From: Arctopsyche grandis
Lineage: Eukaryota; Arthropoda; Insecta; Trichoptera; Hydropsychidae
Assembly: GCF_051622035.1 (NCBI RefSeq)
Contig: NC_135366.1
Coordinates: 9,021,001-9,085,000, forward strand
DNA length: 64,000 nt
Direction: 5' to 3'
Part shown: positions 52,909 to 64,000 of the stretch, in pieces
How positions within the stretch are numbered: the stretch's first letter is position 1
Layout of the letters: each line of letters begins with the position of its first letter
Made by a program: the position numbers and the translations under genes
The notes under the pieces: model-generated
Databases searched by the model: none
Told to the model about the DNA's origin: nothing
What the model saw: the letters and a program-made list of their open reading frames with translations, nothing else

Positions 52909-55900
52909 ATGAGACTTCGGAGGCCACTCGTGGTATTGGTGGTGGCTTTGTTGGGGGTTGCAAAGTCTCAACGACCACCATGCCCACCACCCGCCAGTAT
53001 TCTACCATGTGTCTGTGCTACTCGGAATGAAGAACTTCAAGTCTGGTAATTAAAAATTGCTTAAATCTCGTATATGTATGTTTAACAAATTCCAAGACCC
53101 TAAACTGATTCCTACATTTTAGGTGTACTCACAGTGATATGCCCAAGGTAGTTCAGGGTCTGAAAGCGATAGGAGAGTACGTGTCAAGACCGGTCGATGA
53201 GCTGATAATTGAACATAATTACTTACCAGCTCTACCAGGTAGAGCGTTCCGGCCATTGCGTGCTTTGCGTTTGATGTTGCGACATAATAGTTTGGAGCGC
53301 GTTGCTCCAGGATGGTTGGCAGGTTTAGAAGACTCCCTGATGGAACTCTTCATAGTCGAAGACGATCTTCGCAGTCTTCCCGTAGACAGCGTTGCTCACA
53401 TGAAAAAATTGCAAGCAATCACCATAGAGAGTGATCAATTGAAGCGTTTACCCAGTTTTTCGAGGTTGAACAACCTCAGGTACTTGAAAGTGCAATCGTC
53501 ATCGCTTATAGAACTGAACAGTCGAAGTTTCAAGCACCTGCCTTCTCTGGAGAAACTGCACGTGACAGGTAGTCCGAGATTGAATAGATTGGAGTCAAAT
53601 CTCTTACACGACCTGCCCAGACTCTCAGCGGTCAACATTTCCGATTGTGGCTTAAATTGGATTCACCTAAGAGCTATGTCGCTGTTGCCTTCATTGGCTG
53701 AAATTTATCTCGAAAACAATAAAATATCAGATGCTGGAATGGTGGGACGATCGTGCAGAGAATTGCCAGTTCTCGCTACTCTCAAACTCGATAACAACCA
53801 CATCGACAGATTAAACGAAGCATCTTTTGTAGACCTTCCATCTTTGAAAGAGTTGTCTTTGTCGAAAAATAAGATTACCGAAATATTCCATGGAGCTTTT
53901 CATAAAGTGCCGTCGCTGAAAATGCTAGATTTGAATTATAATACTGTGCAACGTGTTCATCCTGAATCTTTTTTACAACCTTCTGGGAGTGGTCTAGAGG
54001 AATTATGGTTGGTCGGTAATGAGATCAATCACGTTTCGGAGTTGCGTGCTATCCTAGACGCTTTACCCAGACTAAAATTTTTAGATCTGAGCAAAAATTT
54101 GTTGGAAGATATTCCTTATGGAGCGTTGAGGGGACATGCTTCTTTAGAACGCTTACATTTAGACAATAATAAGATCAGAATGATAGAGAGAGAGGCATTT
54201 ATGGCAATGCCAGCTCTTCGAGAGCTCAGATTGAAAAACAATTCACTTTCTAATCACATTGATGGACCCTTCTGGAATTTACCAGCTCTAAAAGGACTGG
54301 ATTTGTCATTCAACTTCTTCCGTCGTTTGGAACCTAGACTTATCACTAACCTACCTTCACTTCGTAAAGTGGACTTAAGTAATAACAACATCGCTATAAT
54401 AGACCCCATGACTTTCATTGAAACTCCATTGTTAGAACATGTAAATCTATCTGGAAACTCATTAGCTTCTATGCACCCAGCAACATTCAGACATCTAATG
54501 GGTTTATATGAATTAGATGTAAGCAAAAATCGCTTATTAGAGTTTGTTCCAGGATTACCCCGAGGAATTGAATATGTTCATATAGCCAACAATCAGATGA
54601 ATTCACTTCCACTACCTCCCTCTCCAGATCTAGATCTGCCATCGCTTAGAATGCTTGATATAAGTGCTAATTCAATTCGAAGCATTCCTTCTAGTGTTAT
54701 GAGCTCCCTTCCACAACTTAGAAAGTTGGACATATCGTTTAATGGCTTGCAACATATTGAAGAAGGATCTTTTGCAGGATTGGCGAGACTTGAAATGCTA
54801 CACTTGCATAATAATATGATTATGTCTATAAATCCAAGTGTGTTTAAAGATATGATTGGTCTAGCTTGGTTAGATTTGCATGGAAACACATTAGAAACGA
54901 TCAAGTCAGATATATTTAGAGACACACCGCATTTGAGGAAACTAGACATAAGCAGAAATAGATTGAGAGACATAGCCATTAGCGCTTTAGAAAGTGCTAG
55001 GAGTTTAGAAAAAATTAACATTTCATCGAATTATTTAACGGCACTGCCAGAAACTTTTTCTGGTTTAGAAAAATTGCAGATTTTAGACATAAGCAATAAT
55101 CAATTGAAGATAATATCTCCAAAGGTTTTAAGTACACTTTCGTCACTGAAAGAATTAAGAATGTCAAATAATAAGTTGATAGAATTGAAAGAAGGCGCAT
55201 TTCAAGATTTGCAAAGCTTAGAGATTTTGGATTTGAGAGGAAACGAATTGGAAGTGATGCATTCGGGAAGTATACGTACTTTACCTGACGTAGAAACCAT
55301 TCTTTTGGGCGAAAATCATTTGATGGATATACCAGATGCAGCGTTTGCAGAATTGCCCGCATTAAGAAGCGTCGAATTGCAAGATAATAATTTAAAACAC
55401 ATTTCAAATAACGCATTTTATAAAATACCACAGTTACAATTCTTAAATTTGAGCAACAACCATATCGGAGGCCTTGATTCAGCAGGTTTGAGAAATCTAA
55501 AATCTCTGGAAATTTTAGATTTGAGCAATAACAAAGTGACTAGAGTTGGCGCTATGTCTTTTGAAAACATGGAGTGGTTGGTAGAGTTGAAAATTGACAA
55601 TAATAAAATATGCGCTGTACAAGGGTCACCGTTCAATGGAATGCCTCGGCTCAAAGTTTTAAGTATGAGAAACAATAAAATGACATCTTTGCCAGAAAAA
55701 TCAGTCAAATCACTTAGAAGTAATATTGCTGTTTTAGATATAGATGGTGAATAATTTAAATATTTTATCTTAGTTTACATATTCTAACACAAAGTTTTTA
55801 AAATTATTTTTATGTTTAGGAAATCCGTTGGCTTGTGGATGCAGTTTAGCTTGGCTTCGATCGTGGCTTCAAGAAGCATCATCTGTGGGGCCGAGATGTG

Positions 55901-57525
55901 CAGACGGATCACTTTTGAAAGAGAGAAAACTCTACAGATTGGAATGTGAAGGAGATCGATCTAAAGAAGAACCCGTACTCCCAGGATGCGAAAGTGAAAT
56001 CATTCAAGACATACCTTTATATGGTACGTCTCAAGTGTTTTCACCTTGGATGGAAAAAATTAGGGATCAAGCTCAACCGGTTCCTCAAATAACCAATAAC
56101 GTCCAAATGGCACCTTCACCAGAAGAATCAGAATACTTTTACGATGAATATGTTGATTATCCTTTCAATGATACCAATTTAGTAGAATTGAGCAATTCTA
56201 CTTTGAGCAAGCTGCATCATGGGAATCGAACTCTTCCTAATTCCACCCCATCATATCATTTCGTTCCCGGTGACACACCAACTTTGTATGCCGGACAAAA
56301 CACAAATAAAACATTGCTAAGCCCTGTAAATAGTAATGGCAATGGCAATGCTGCATCTAATGGAGGTTTCACATTCTTTGGAATGCCCTTGCCGACAATT
56401 AATATTGGGAAGTTGTGGGGCTCAGAGCGGAAAAGTGAACGGAAAGCTAGTAATGGACGGTCTCAAGATATAGAAAAGCTCCAATTGTATAATCTCACTG
56501 AACCAGATTTACAAGCTGGGGGTTTCGTTCCACTCACACCAGGTGCTTCAGGTGGATTTACTCCTATTTCTGATCCAACGTCAAACATCACTGGTTATCA
56601 AAGAAACAATTCCAATTGGCCAAGTGACTTTCCATCTCATACGTCAATCGACGTAACAAAAAAACTAGATCCATTCCAAAGCACCATCACCGACAATGGT
56701 GCCTTATTTGACTCTCCGTTGAATTCGCAAATCAATCAGACCAATTATTTACTATCGCCAATTGCAACCACTATTAATCAGAGCTCTGTTGAAGTAGATA
56801 AACAAAGTTTCGAAGATGATGACAAAGTGACCCATTCTAATCCAACTAAGCCGAAAAATAATGAAAATGCATTCAATCCAATACAAAATATAGAAAGCGT
56901 TTATGGTGTTAATTCTCTCAACAACTCTGTGGCTGCATTCGCACCTAACAAAGGACTAACAATAGACGAAATTGTAGAAAAATTGCACAAGAATAAATCT
57001 AGCAATAGCGCAGTGGAATCAGTGGAAAATTTATTCAATTCCTCACAATCCAATAAAATTGGTCCTATCGGAAATAAGCTGGATTCAGAAAAAAAGTTTG
57101 ATGGAAATGATCCAAAACAATCAGCATCCCCTAGTGCATTATCAGTTCTAACTGTACCTGGAAAAGACCAGCAATATTCCCCCCCTATTGGTAGGAAGAC
57201 TGCCACCATCACTAAAGTTGAACATCCCCATGGTTCCAGCGAGCAGACATCACCATCAAGTGAAACATTCAAATCAAATAATCGAGGAGCTAAGACATCT
57301 TTCCTCAGTGAATATGATTCAAGCATGAAGAGCAATCCATATAATAACTCTTTCAATTGGTATTATAAAAATTACAATCAAAGTGCTTTAGAACCTTATA
57401 TTGGGCCAGGGGTGGAGAGATTTGGCAGTGGACAGAGTACTCTTAAATGTGATATTTGTGTGTTAAGTGCGTTAATTTCTGTCGGCATTCAATTTCAATA
57501 TGTAATATTAAGATATGCATTTTAA
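52909..57525 (+). CDS. atk: Artichoke-like extracellular leucine-rich-repeat protein
   Basis: Exons 52909-53045, 53123-55746 and 55820-57525 join in frame to 4467 nt (1488 aa; Drosophila Artichoke is about 1535 by memory). Exon 1 encodes a signal peptide (RPLVVLVVALLGVAKS) and an LRRNT cysteine cluster. Exon 2 carries about 30 LRRs (LxxLxLxxNxL pattern, for example LEELWLVGNEINHVSELRA). GNPLACGCSLAWLRSWL across the second junction is a classic LRRCT. The remaining 480 or so residues are low-complexity, Asn/Ser/Pro-rich, with many N-x-S/T sites. The end (CVLSALISVGIQFQYVILRY) is hydrophobic, but a GPI or membrane role is uncertain. Artichoke is an extracellular protein needed for normal cilia and sensory organ morphology in flies; a chaoptin-like LRR protein is the alternative. 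Confidence 0.88.
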
Positions 57526-57619
57526 TTATATTGTCTGAAGGAATCCATTAGTAATTTATAATCGTTATGTATGAGACTTGCTTTGTTAATTTTGCATGTA
57601 TAGAGTAAATAGTGTATAT

Positions 57620-57625
57620 AATAAA
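57620..57625 (+). promoter_or_regulatory. LRR gene polyadenylation signal
   Basis: AATAAA about 95 bases after the stop codon. On the other strand the convergent PSMD7 has TTTATT near 57.71 kb, so the two 3' ends lie within about 100-200 bases or overlap. Confidence 0.55.
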
Positions 57626-57907
57626 CACATATAAAAACAAATGCAATTATTTTAATTCCATGATAAATAAATTTTGGTAAAAAAATAAATAAATTAATAA
57701 AATATTAAATTTATTTTATTGGAATCAATTTTTTTTGACAAACAGAAATATAAAATAATTAGTGATATTTTAAGTTTACTTAAAATTAATACAAAAGAAT
57801 GAAAAACTGCATTGCGACCTAAATATTTATGTGACTGTATCTGGCAGCCTTTTTGTAGCCGGTTTAGTTGAATAGATCTCGTATTAAAATTAGGGTTTTA
57901 ATTCTAA

Positions 57908-59271
57908 TTATGTTTTCTTTTTATCGTCTTTACTGGAGGAAGATTCTTTTTTCTCATCCTTTTTATTTTTATCATCTTTATTTTTATCTTCCTTTTCCTT
58001 CTTATCTTTGGCCTCTTCTTTTTTACCTTCTTCGGCATCTTTGTTGGTCAATTTGTTTGTAATCAAATCATGTAGAGCAATAATCGATCTAACGAGTGTA
58101 GCTAAATATACGACGAGCATTTGATCATTCGTTTTTACGTACAGATTATCGATAAAATTATCATGGCTAAAGTCAGGGAACATACTAAGAATATCTTGCC
58201 ATTGATAAATTATTTGATGATTGATGGGTAATTCGCCTTTTCCTACTTGATATAAATAATTCCTAATGTCGCTCAACTGTGTGTTTAGGCCTTTCAAGCC
58301 AAGGAGTTGATTTGTGATACGCTGCGATAAGCTTCCAATGGTAGTGTCCTTGATATCTCTCAAAAGATGTTCGACGCCTACTTCTTCCGCTTCTTCGGCT
58401 CCAATTTCACTCGGCACATGATCGAAAGTTTTCGACGTGGGCGATCCGTCATCGTGAACTTCTTCTACGGCTTGATAGGCTTCGGTGGGCAGACCTAAAT
58501 CTTTCGGTTTAGCGTCGATAACCACCAACACGCAGTTGGGACAGTATTTTCGTATTAATTCGTTTATGGCAATATCGTTCTGATATAGTTTGGGTCCTGT
58601 GTGATACCAGCCGACCACTCTTTCACGTGCGTTGACCTTTTTGAACATTCCATACATATTTTCGAGATAGTCATGATCCAAAAACCATACAGATTTATCT
58701 TTATCGTCTTCATCAAATGGAACTGAAAGAGAAATTAATAAAATTAATACTTGCACAACATGAAATTAAAAAATAAATTGAAAAAATTCTATCGCATATA
58801 ATTGAAATCGTATTGAAACACTAAGAATAAGAAAGAAAAACAATTTGAAATAATTGTTGGTTTCTCTAACATATGATGATTAGGCATTTTTTTAAATAAA
58901 CATATCACATAGAAGTTTTTGATGAAATAAAACTACTAATGAGGAAAATATAGTTGTTTTGCCATGTTTGAATGGCTGGGTTATGTCAAAGATTTGACCG
59001 AGTCACTATGACCGGTCGAGTATATCAAACTTAAGAAGTATGTTAGAGAGTTACCAGCAAAGCTGTTGGAGACGTCGAGTACACCCTTGGCTCTCCAGCA
59101 ACCTAGAAGAACTCCAACGACTCTCTTTTGGTTGCCGATCTTGCCCATTCGGTTGAAGTGGTCCACCACGCTGAGCAGCACGAGCGGATGCACCACCACC
59201 TTGGCAGCCGTGACGCTGGTGCCCCCGACGGCTCCGCCCCCCACCGTGACTGCGCCCTCCGCGACAGGCAT
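57908..59271 (-). CDS. PSMD7: 26S proteasome non-ATPase regulatory subunit 7 (PSMD7/Rpn8)
   Basis: Two reverse-strand exons, 59055-59271 and 57908-58722, give 1032 nt (343 aa; human 324). The MPN domain is nearly identical to the human protein: [68 protein letters not shown] and [14 protein letters not shown]. The JAMM metal-binding histidines are not all present (HTGP rather than HxHP), as in all Rpn8, so it is a structural partner of the deubiquitinase Rpn11 in the lid. The C-terminus is a long KEKE tract. I chose the ATG at 59271 ([10 protein letters not shown]) because upstream codons do not fit the family. The Gly-rich N-terminal insertion GGGAVGG is longer than in mammals. Confidence 0.97.
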
Positions 59272-59399
59272 TTCGACGATACCCCGACTTTTGGCACCGA
59301 ATGCTGTGGACGACCGACAGCGCCGCCACACTATTCACATTACTCGACAATTTCCTGACGGCTGACAGAAGTCGCAACGCATTTCCAGCCAGTCACTCA

Positions 59400-59783
59400 C
59401 TATCACAACTCGATTATTCGAAATTATTTCAATTTCAAAATTAACTATTTTTAAATGTTGGCATGTTTATACATGTAGCTATATACCTACCTGTTAGAAT
59501 TCTGGAAATTTAACCCTCGAATACTGATACATCCAACATCACACGAGCAGCAAAATGGGGCACAAAGTAATCTCCACTCAAAATTGAGCAAAATTCATTT
59601 AAAACGGAGTAAAAGCTAATGTAATAATGAAAACAATTCAAATATTTATTATTACTACGCTCTATAATGATTATAATGTATTTTATCGTTAATGAATCAG
59701 CTATAAATTACTTCGCAGAAGTACATGCCTGATCAACATAGAATAGTACATTTTTTTATTTTAAAACTTTTTTTACTATATGT
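59400..59783. other. Gap upstream of PSMD7
   Basis: AT-rich region holding the PSMD7 promoter side; no gene or named repeat. Confidence 0.4.
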
Positions 59784-60559
59784 TGTAGGCGGGGTAGGTA
59801 AGTGTTGACCGTATCCCGGCCTAACGAAACACTGTTGTGCTAGTTTTATAAAGTTTTATTGTTTGCCTATGGTTGTACAAAGGTATGGTATTTGTGGGCA
59901 AAAGTATGTCGTTCAGCGGTCTCTGGATATGGTAGAGTGTCGCTGGCTCGGCATTCAGCTATGTTCAGAAGGTCTCTGGATGCGGCAGTGTGTTGCTGGC
60001 TCGGTGTTCGGCTATGTTCGGAAGGTCTCTGGATACGGCAGTGTGTTGCTGGCTCGTCCGGCTGGTTGATCTTCCAAGTCCGCGTAGTGTAGTGGTGGCT
60101 GGTCAGGAGCTGTATGTCGACGCTTGCTGCTGTGGGTCGACTGGCGTTGTTTGGGTTGTACCTCCTTTTATAGTGTTTCTGGAATCGCCTGACCGATGGT
60201 GGTGGTTTGTTGATGCGTAAGAAAGGAATGCACTTTTGTCGAGGCGTAGAATTTTCTGGAACGATTGATGGAAGTGGTTGTTGATGCGTAAGCGCATGTG
60301 GTTGTTGATGCGTGAACGAGGAATGCACTTTTGTCGAGGCGTAGAATTTTCTGGAATGATTGGCGCCGTTCCGCTCGATGTGGTTTAATGGTGGCGGCGT
60401 GTTTCGACCGTTTTGGTTCCACTCGACTGGTAGGGGCGTTCCGCTTGAGTTTAATATAATGACTGCAGGTGTACGACGTCTGGTTTTCGGGAATGTAGTT
60501 TGTTGTTGCGGAATATTCTCGAATGTTTCGATGACGATGACGACGACGAGATTCCTACA
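59784..60559 (-). mobile_element. Solo LTR with 4-bp ATGT duplication, reverse orientation
   Basis: Read in reverse it starts TGTAGGAATCTCGTCG and ends CCCCGCCTACA, matching the 27807-28578 LTR over most of its length. ATGT flanks it at 59780-59783 and 60560-60563. The TATA and AATAAA elements and the CCAGAGACCTTC tandem units are present, with fewer units than the 28 kb copy. No internal sequence remains. Confidence 0.85.
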
Positions 60560-60653
60560 ATGTATATTCTGAACTCAATTGTCCTATAAACTTCTTACGG
60601 CGATAACGGTCATTTGAACTTTATCCAGGATATTTCTGAGTAATATATAATAT

Positions 60654-60716
60654 TGTTGCGTGGGGGTGGGTTGAGGATCCAAATGAAAAGCCAAAGTCAT
60701 TTCACAGCATTTATTG
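60654..60716 (-). mobile_element. Short LTR-end fragment, 42.46 kb family
   Basis: TGTTGCGTGGGGGTGGGTTG, GAGGATCCAA and GTCATTTCACAGCATTTATT match the terminal 60 or so bases of the 42.46 and 45.06 kb LTRs in reverse orientation. Similarity then stops. Confidence 0.6.
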
Positions 60717-61213
60717 GCGCCATCCATACACACGATATCTACTACCGATATTTGCAATATTTTCCATATCCAGTTCCTAAATAGCAACCACAGATTGCAA
60801 TATGGAAACTGGAATCGGGACCGACGCCAACGACGAGTCGTCGAATCCATTTTATTTTTTATCTTTCGACTTTCCATCAAGTCACTTTCCAAATTGTAAT
60901 AAAGTGTCATTCTATTGGGAATAAATGCATAAAAACATATTTTATTCGATGTTTTAATTTGGCTTATTTAAGTTGGTAATGAAAGATGGTCGTACAATTT
61001 AAACTTATGTTATAAACTGGGTTTAATTTGTCAGTTTTGCGTCAGGACTATTTCAGGGTAAATGAATGTTTAAATAATTAAATAATTTGATGTAATGTCA
61101 AATTGTTTCATAATTTTATTGATTATAAGTCATTTACTAGTGTTAACTAGGCATTTCTTAAATTTAACCTATAAATTAAATGATTTTATATCTTTCAGGT
61201 TTTCATTTTCAAG

Positions 61214-61780
61214 ATGAGTATGAAAACAATTACATTAGTGACCAGCAATGTAAAAAAATTAGAAGAGGTGGTTGCAATTCTCGGTTCAGGGTTTCCTCGA
61301 ACATTTCGTCATCAATCGTTGGATCTTCTCGAACTCCAAGGCACTCCGGAAGAAGTCGCACGATATAAGTGTATTGAAGCCGCACGACAATTACCCGGTA
61401 TGCCGGTTCTCATAGAAGATACCTGTTTGGGCTTTCGTGCGCTCTCTGGCCTTCCAGGTCCGTATATCAAGTCGTTTCTTGATCGTGTAGGCCCAGAAGG
61501 ACTCGACAAAATGTTGACAGGTTGGGAAGACAAAACTGCTGAAGCCCTCTGTACCTTTGCGTTTTGCGAAGGCGTCGATCAGGAAGTGTTTCTCTTTCAA
61601 GGCCGAACAGAAGGTGATATAGTCACTCCACGTGGAACTAGAGATTTTGGTTGGGATTGTGTGTTTCAACCAAAAGGATACGATAGAACTTATGCAGAAC
61701 TACCGAAGGAGGAAAAAAATAAAATATCTCATAGATATAAAGCTTTAGATAAAGTTAGGAATTACTTTGCGAGTAAGTGA
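61214..61780 (+). CDS. ITPA: Inosine triphosphate pyrophosphatase (ITPA)
   Basis: A single-exon frame of 188 aa (human ITPA 194). Family motifs: [13 protein letters not shown] (nucleotide-binding TxNxxK), [51 protein letters not shown] (the catalytic FGWD) and SHRYKALDK. The cytosolic enzyme hydrolyses ITP, dITP and XTP to monophosphates and so removes deaminated purines from the nucleotide pool. A TATCTTTCAG acceptor at 61190-61199, 15 bases before the ATG, implies a 5' untranslated exon. No coding intron is visible, so either the gene is naturally intronless or it came from a spliced RNA. Confidence 0.96.
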   Translation: MSMKTITLVTSNVKKLEEVVAILGSGFPRTFRHQSLDLLELQGTPEEVARYKCIEAARQLPGMPVLIEDTCLGFRALSGLPGPYIKSFLDRVGPEGLDKMLTGWEDKTAEALCTFAFCEGVDQEVFLFQGRTEGDIVTPRGTRDFGWDCVFQPKGYDRTYAELPKEEKNKISHRYKALDKVRNYFASK

Positions 61781-61847
61781 AATGCTATTTGACTTTGATT
61801 GTACATTTTTATTTTGATTCATGTTTAATATTATTTTATTTAAAAAA

Positions 61848-61853
61848 AATAAA
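61848..61853 (+). promoter_or_regulatory. ITPA polyadenylation signal
   Basis: AATAAA lies about 70 bases after the stop codon. Confidence 0.55.
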
Positions 61854-62995
61854 CTATTTTTCAAATGGATCTCATAATTACTTTCAATGTACATACATAC
61901 CTATATATATTAATGTTTTTCATGTGAAATTTAAACGTATATTGGCCTCATGGAAATATTCTGCAGTTGCAGCATATTAAAGCTGTTTTTTTTCTATTTT
62001 AGTAAAAATATGAACCGTTTGTTAACTGTTGCTTCTATTTGTATCTGTTAGCCGGTTTTGATATTTATTTTTAATGAGGAAAAGATCTTTCACAAATGAG
62101 AACCACTGCTATAGGTTATTTTTCGTGAATGCGTCTGAAATATAATTCTGAAAATTCAAATTATAATATGATAAAAAATATGGATTAAGCAAAAACAATA
62201 CATCATGTACTCTGAAGCAATAAAACAATAAATATCGTTATCAGTACACATAATTCATTATACTCGAATTGATATCAGATAGAATATTCCGACACAGTTG
62301 GATTGCAGTGCTAAATTTTATAAATATTGTAGTCAAACGTGATGATTCATGTGATTGAAATGTTCTGTATGCATGAATGAACTACGTATATATATATTCT
62401 CTCCATTATATTTCATAAATTACTGCTTAGACTTCATATTTTTTAAAGTACATAGAAATATTTATGTAAATTTTCAATAAGATTTTTATACAAAATTATA
62501 TAACACTAGTGTTGTTGTATTAAATATCATCTCACGGGTGTTGGCATATTAAGTTATTAAATAAAAAAAAATTAAAAGAAATGTGTCGGTCCTGTGTTTG
62601 ATCCACAGGCGGTCGAATTATTTTCAAATAGCTTTTAAATATATTTAATTTAATATTTATATTTAATTGTTTAATATGAAAAAAAAATGGTAAAAACTAC
62701 CTACCTACCTCAATATAAACAATATAAAACACCAATTGAAAAAAAATATATATAAATTAATTAATTAAATAAATTTTCAATAGATGGCGCTAAATGCTCA
62801 GAGACTTAGCGCCGTCTATTAGTAGCAAACAGTATATATAGAAGTTTTTTCTTTTATTATTATATTCGTATACGTTTTGTTGGCAGTGGTTTAGCTGTGA
62901 CGTACATATGTATGTCGAATCGAAACTATTATTATAATAAGGCGAGCGTTATCTCAGACAGACAGTCGGACACACAGAATAGTGATATTATATAC
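61854..62995. other. AT-rich gap
   Basis: No gene recognised. A short inverted pair AATAGATGGCGCTAA and TTAGCGCCGTCTATT lies at about 62781-62820 and could form a hairpin; its nature is unknown. Confidence 0.4.
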
Positions 62996-63319
62996 GGGTC
63001 TACCTCACGGGCTCGAATGTGAAACGCCCGAAAACGCAAATATCGGAAGGCAAAGATCGAAAATCGAAAGATCTTAAGTCGAAAGATCAAAAAAAAAGGG
63101 TGCATGGTAAACGGTACATACTCACTTAATTTGCGAGAGCAGGATACAACAGGAACAAGAGGAACAGGCTTTTCCTCCCGTATTCTGCGCGCGCACCTTA
63201 ATTTTTACCATGCACCCTTTTTTTTTGATCTTTCGACTTAAGATCTTTCGATTTTCGATCTTTGCCTTCCGATATTTACGTTTTCGGGCGTTTCACATTT
63301 GGGCCCGTCACGGAGACCG
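62996..63319. mobile_element. Near-palindromic foldback element, 9-bp duplication (copy 4)
   Basis: Perfect 9-bp direct repeats ATTATATAC flank it at 62987-62995 and 63320-63328. Termini and arms are those of the 46.0/48.5 kb family (GGGTCTACCTCACGGG, CGAAAACGCAAATATCGGAA). Part of the right inner arm and centre is missing, so it is 324 bp, not 380. Confidence 0.85.
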
Positions 63320-63648
63320 ATTATATACATATATGATTAAAAAATGATGTTTGTAATTTATATAATTTATAATATATTTTAGTAAGAATTCAACAAATAT
63401 GCCAGTAAATTACGTTAATATACTAATCTCGATAATGATATCGCTTCAACATATCCATTTATTGCACACTGACACAATAGCTATGATTGTCGAATAGATA
63501 TGTAGAATACATAGATAAATCCATCAGTTTGATAAGTCTAATCAAGGGATGACGCTGATAAATTCTTTTTAGTTATTCACATAGAACGGTATGGAGTTGT
63601 CGATAATTCCAAATAATTAATGTTAATATTTCGGTGAAAAAACTAAAT

Positions 63649-64000
63649 ATGGCGGATTCAAAAGCTGCCATGGTAATTGATTTCCTATTAAATAATATGT
63701 ACATATTCAACACGGTGACTGAGAGTTTAATCAGTGTTTTGTTTTTGTGATTTAAGGGTGAATATATTTGGATCAAACCCATCCAACAGGATGAGTTTGA
63801 ACTACCCAGAGGATGTAAAGTGATAAAATCCGATGGTAAGAAATTTATCGTTCAGGATGACGATGGCAAAGATTTCACCGTATCGTTTGACCAGGTAATG
63901 AAATCCATGCATGCGACATCTATTAGAGGCGTTGAAGATATGATAACCCTCAGTGAACTGCAAGAGTATGCTATTTTGAAAAACTTACACATGCGATACA
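63649..64000 (+). CDS. Class VII-like unconventional myosin, 5' end only
   Basis: Exon 1 (63649-63672) encodes MADSKAAM, followed directly by a GTAATT donor. Exon 2 starts at 63757 after TTTAAG and reads GEYIWIKPIQQDEFELPRGC, then an N-terminal SH3-like segment, VQDDDGKDFTV, then MKSMHATSIRGVEDMITLSE and LQEYAILKNLHMRY. This matches the start of myosin VII motors (for example [34 protein letters not shown]). The motor P-loop and rest of the protein lie beyond the window. Which insect class VII-like gene it is (crinkled/Myo7a, Myo28B1-like or other) cannot be decided from about 90 residues. Confidence 0.85.

Noticed and set aside
62781-62820. Short inverted pair AATAGATGGCGCTAA / TTAGCGCCGTCTATT considered as a microRNA hairpin
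   Set aside because: The arms are only about 15 bases and flanked by simple AT sequence; no precursor-like stem of 60-70 bases forms.

Overview
This is a nuclear window from an insect. The evidence is split genes with GT-AG introns, AT-rich intergenic DNA full of TA and CATA microsatellites, an arthropod-type Artichoke-like leucine-rich-repeat gene, and a catalogue of insect DNA transposons (hAT, Mutator-like, probable Harbinger and piggyBac-type miniature elements) and LTR remnants. A holometabolous insect, perhaps a moth or a relative, fits best, but nothing here fixes the order. No organelle, bacterial or CRISPR sequence was seen.

Layout. Forward ALS2/alsin (3.5-9.4 kb, nine coding exons) is followed by a reverse-strand CTD small phosphatase of the CTDSPL type (12.2-17.6 kb; its GC-rich first exon lies beyond a 4.3 kb intron packed with repeats). 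Then comes reverse GLG1 (21.9-26.2 kb, seven exons), a nested repeat block with LTRs (26.5-28.7 kb), forward PRIM2 (29.1-30.7 kb) and reverse threonine dehydrogenase TDH (31.0-35.7 kb). From 35.8 to 52.9 kb there is essentially a gene desert filled with foldback elements, LTR fragments and hAT remnants. The right end is gene-dense: forward artichoke-like LRR gene (52.9-57.5 kb), convergent reverse PSMD7/Rpn8 (57.9-59.3 kb), forward ITPA (61.2-61.8 kb), and the 5' end of a class VII-like myosin that runs off the window.

The genes are unrelated housekeeping or signalling genes and form no pathway: endosomal Rab5 GEF (ALS2), phosphatase (CTDSPL), Golgi sialoglycoprotein (GLG1), DNA primase large subunit (PRIM2), mitochondrial threonine catabolism (TDH), extracellular LRR protein (atk-like), 26S proteasome lid (PSMD7) and nucleotide-pool sanitation (ITPA). 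Coding joins for ALS2, GLG1, PRIM2, TDH, atk-like and PSMD7 were checked by hand: every join keeps frame and each total is a multiple of three.

The most unusual content is a family of near-palindromic foldback elements (46.0, 48.5 and 63.0 kb, and half a copy at 52.0 kb). Two copies have perfect 9-bp target duplications, which points to Mutator-like mobilisation. Their central core is shared with separate hAT-like foldbacks (CAGTGGCG ends, 8-bp duplications) at 51.6-51.9 kb, so one palindromic core appears to have been carried by two transposon superfamilies.
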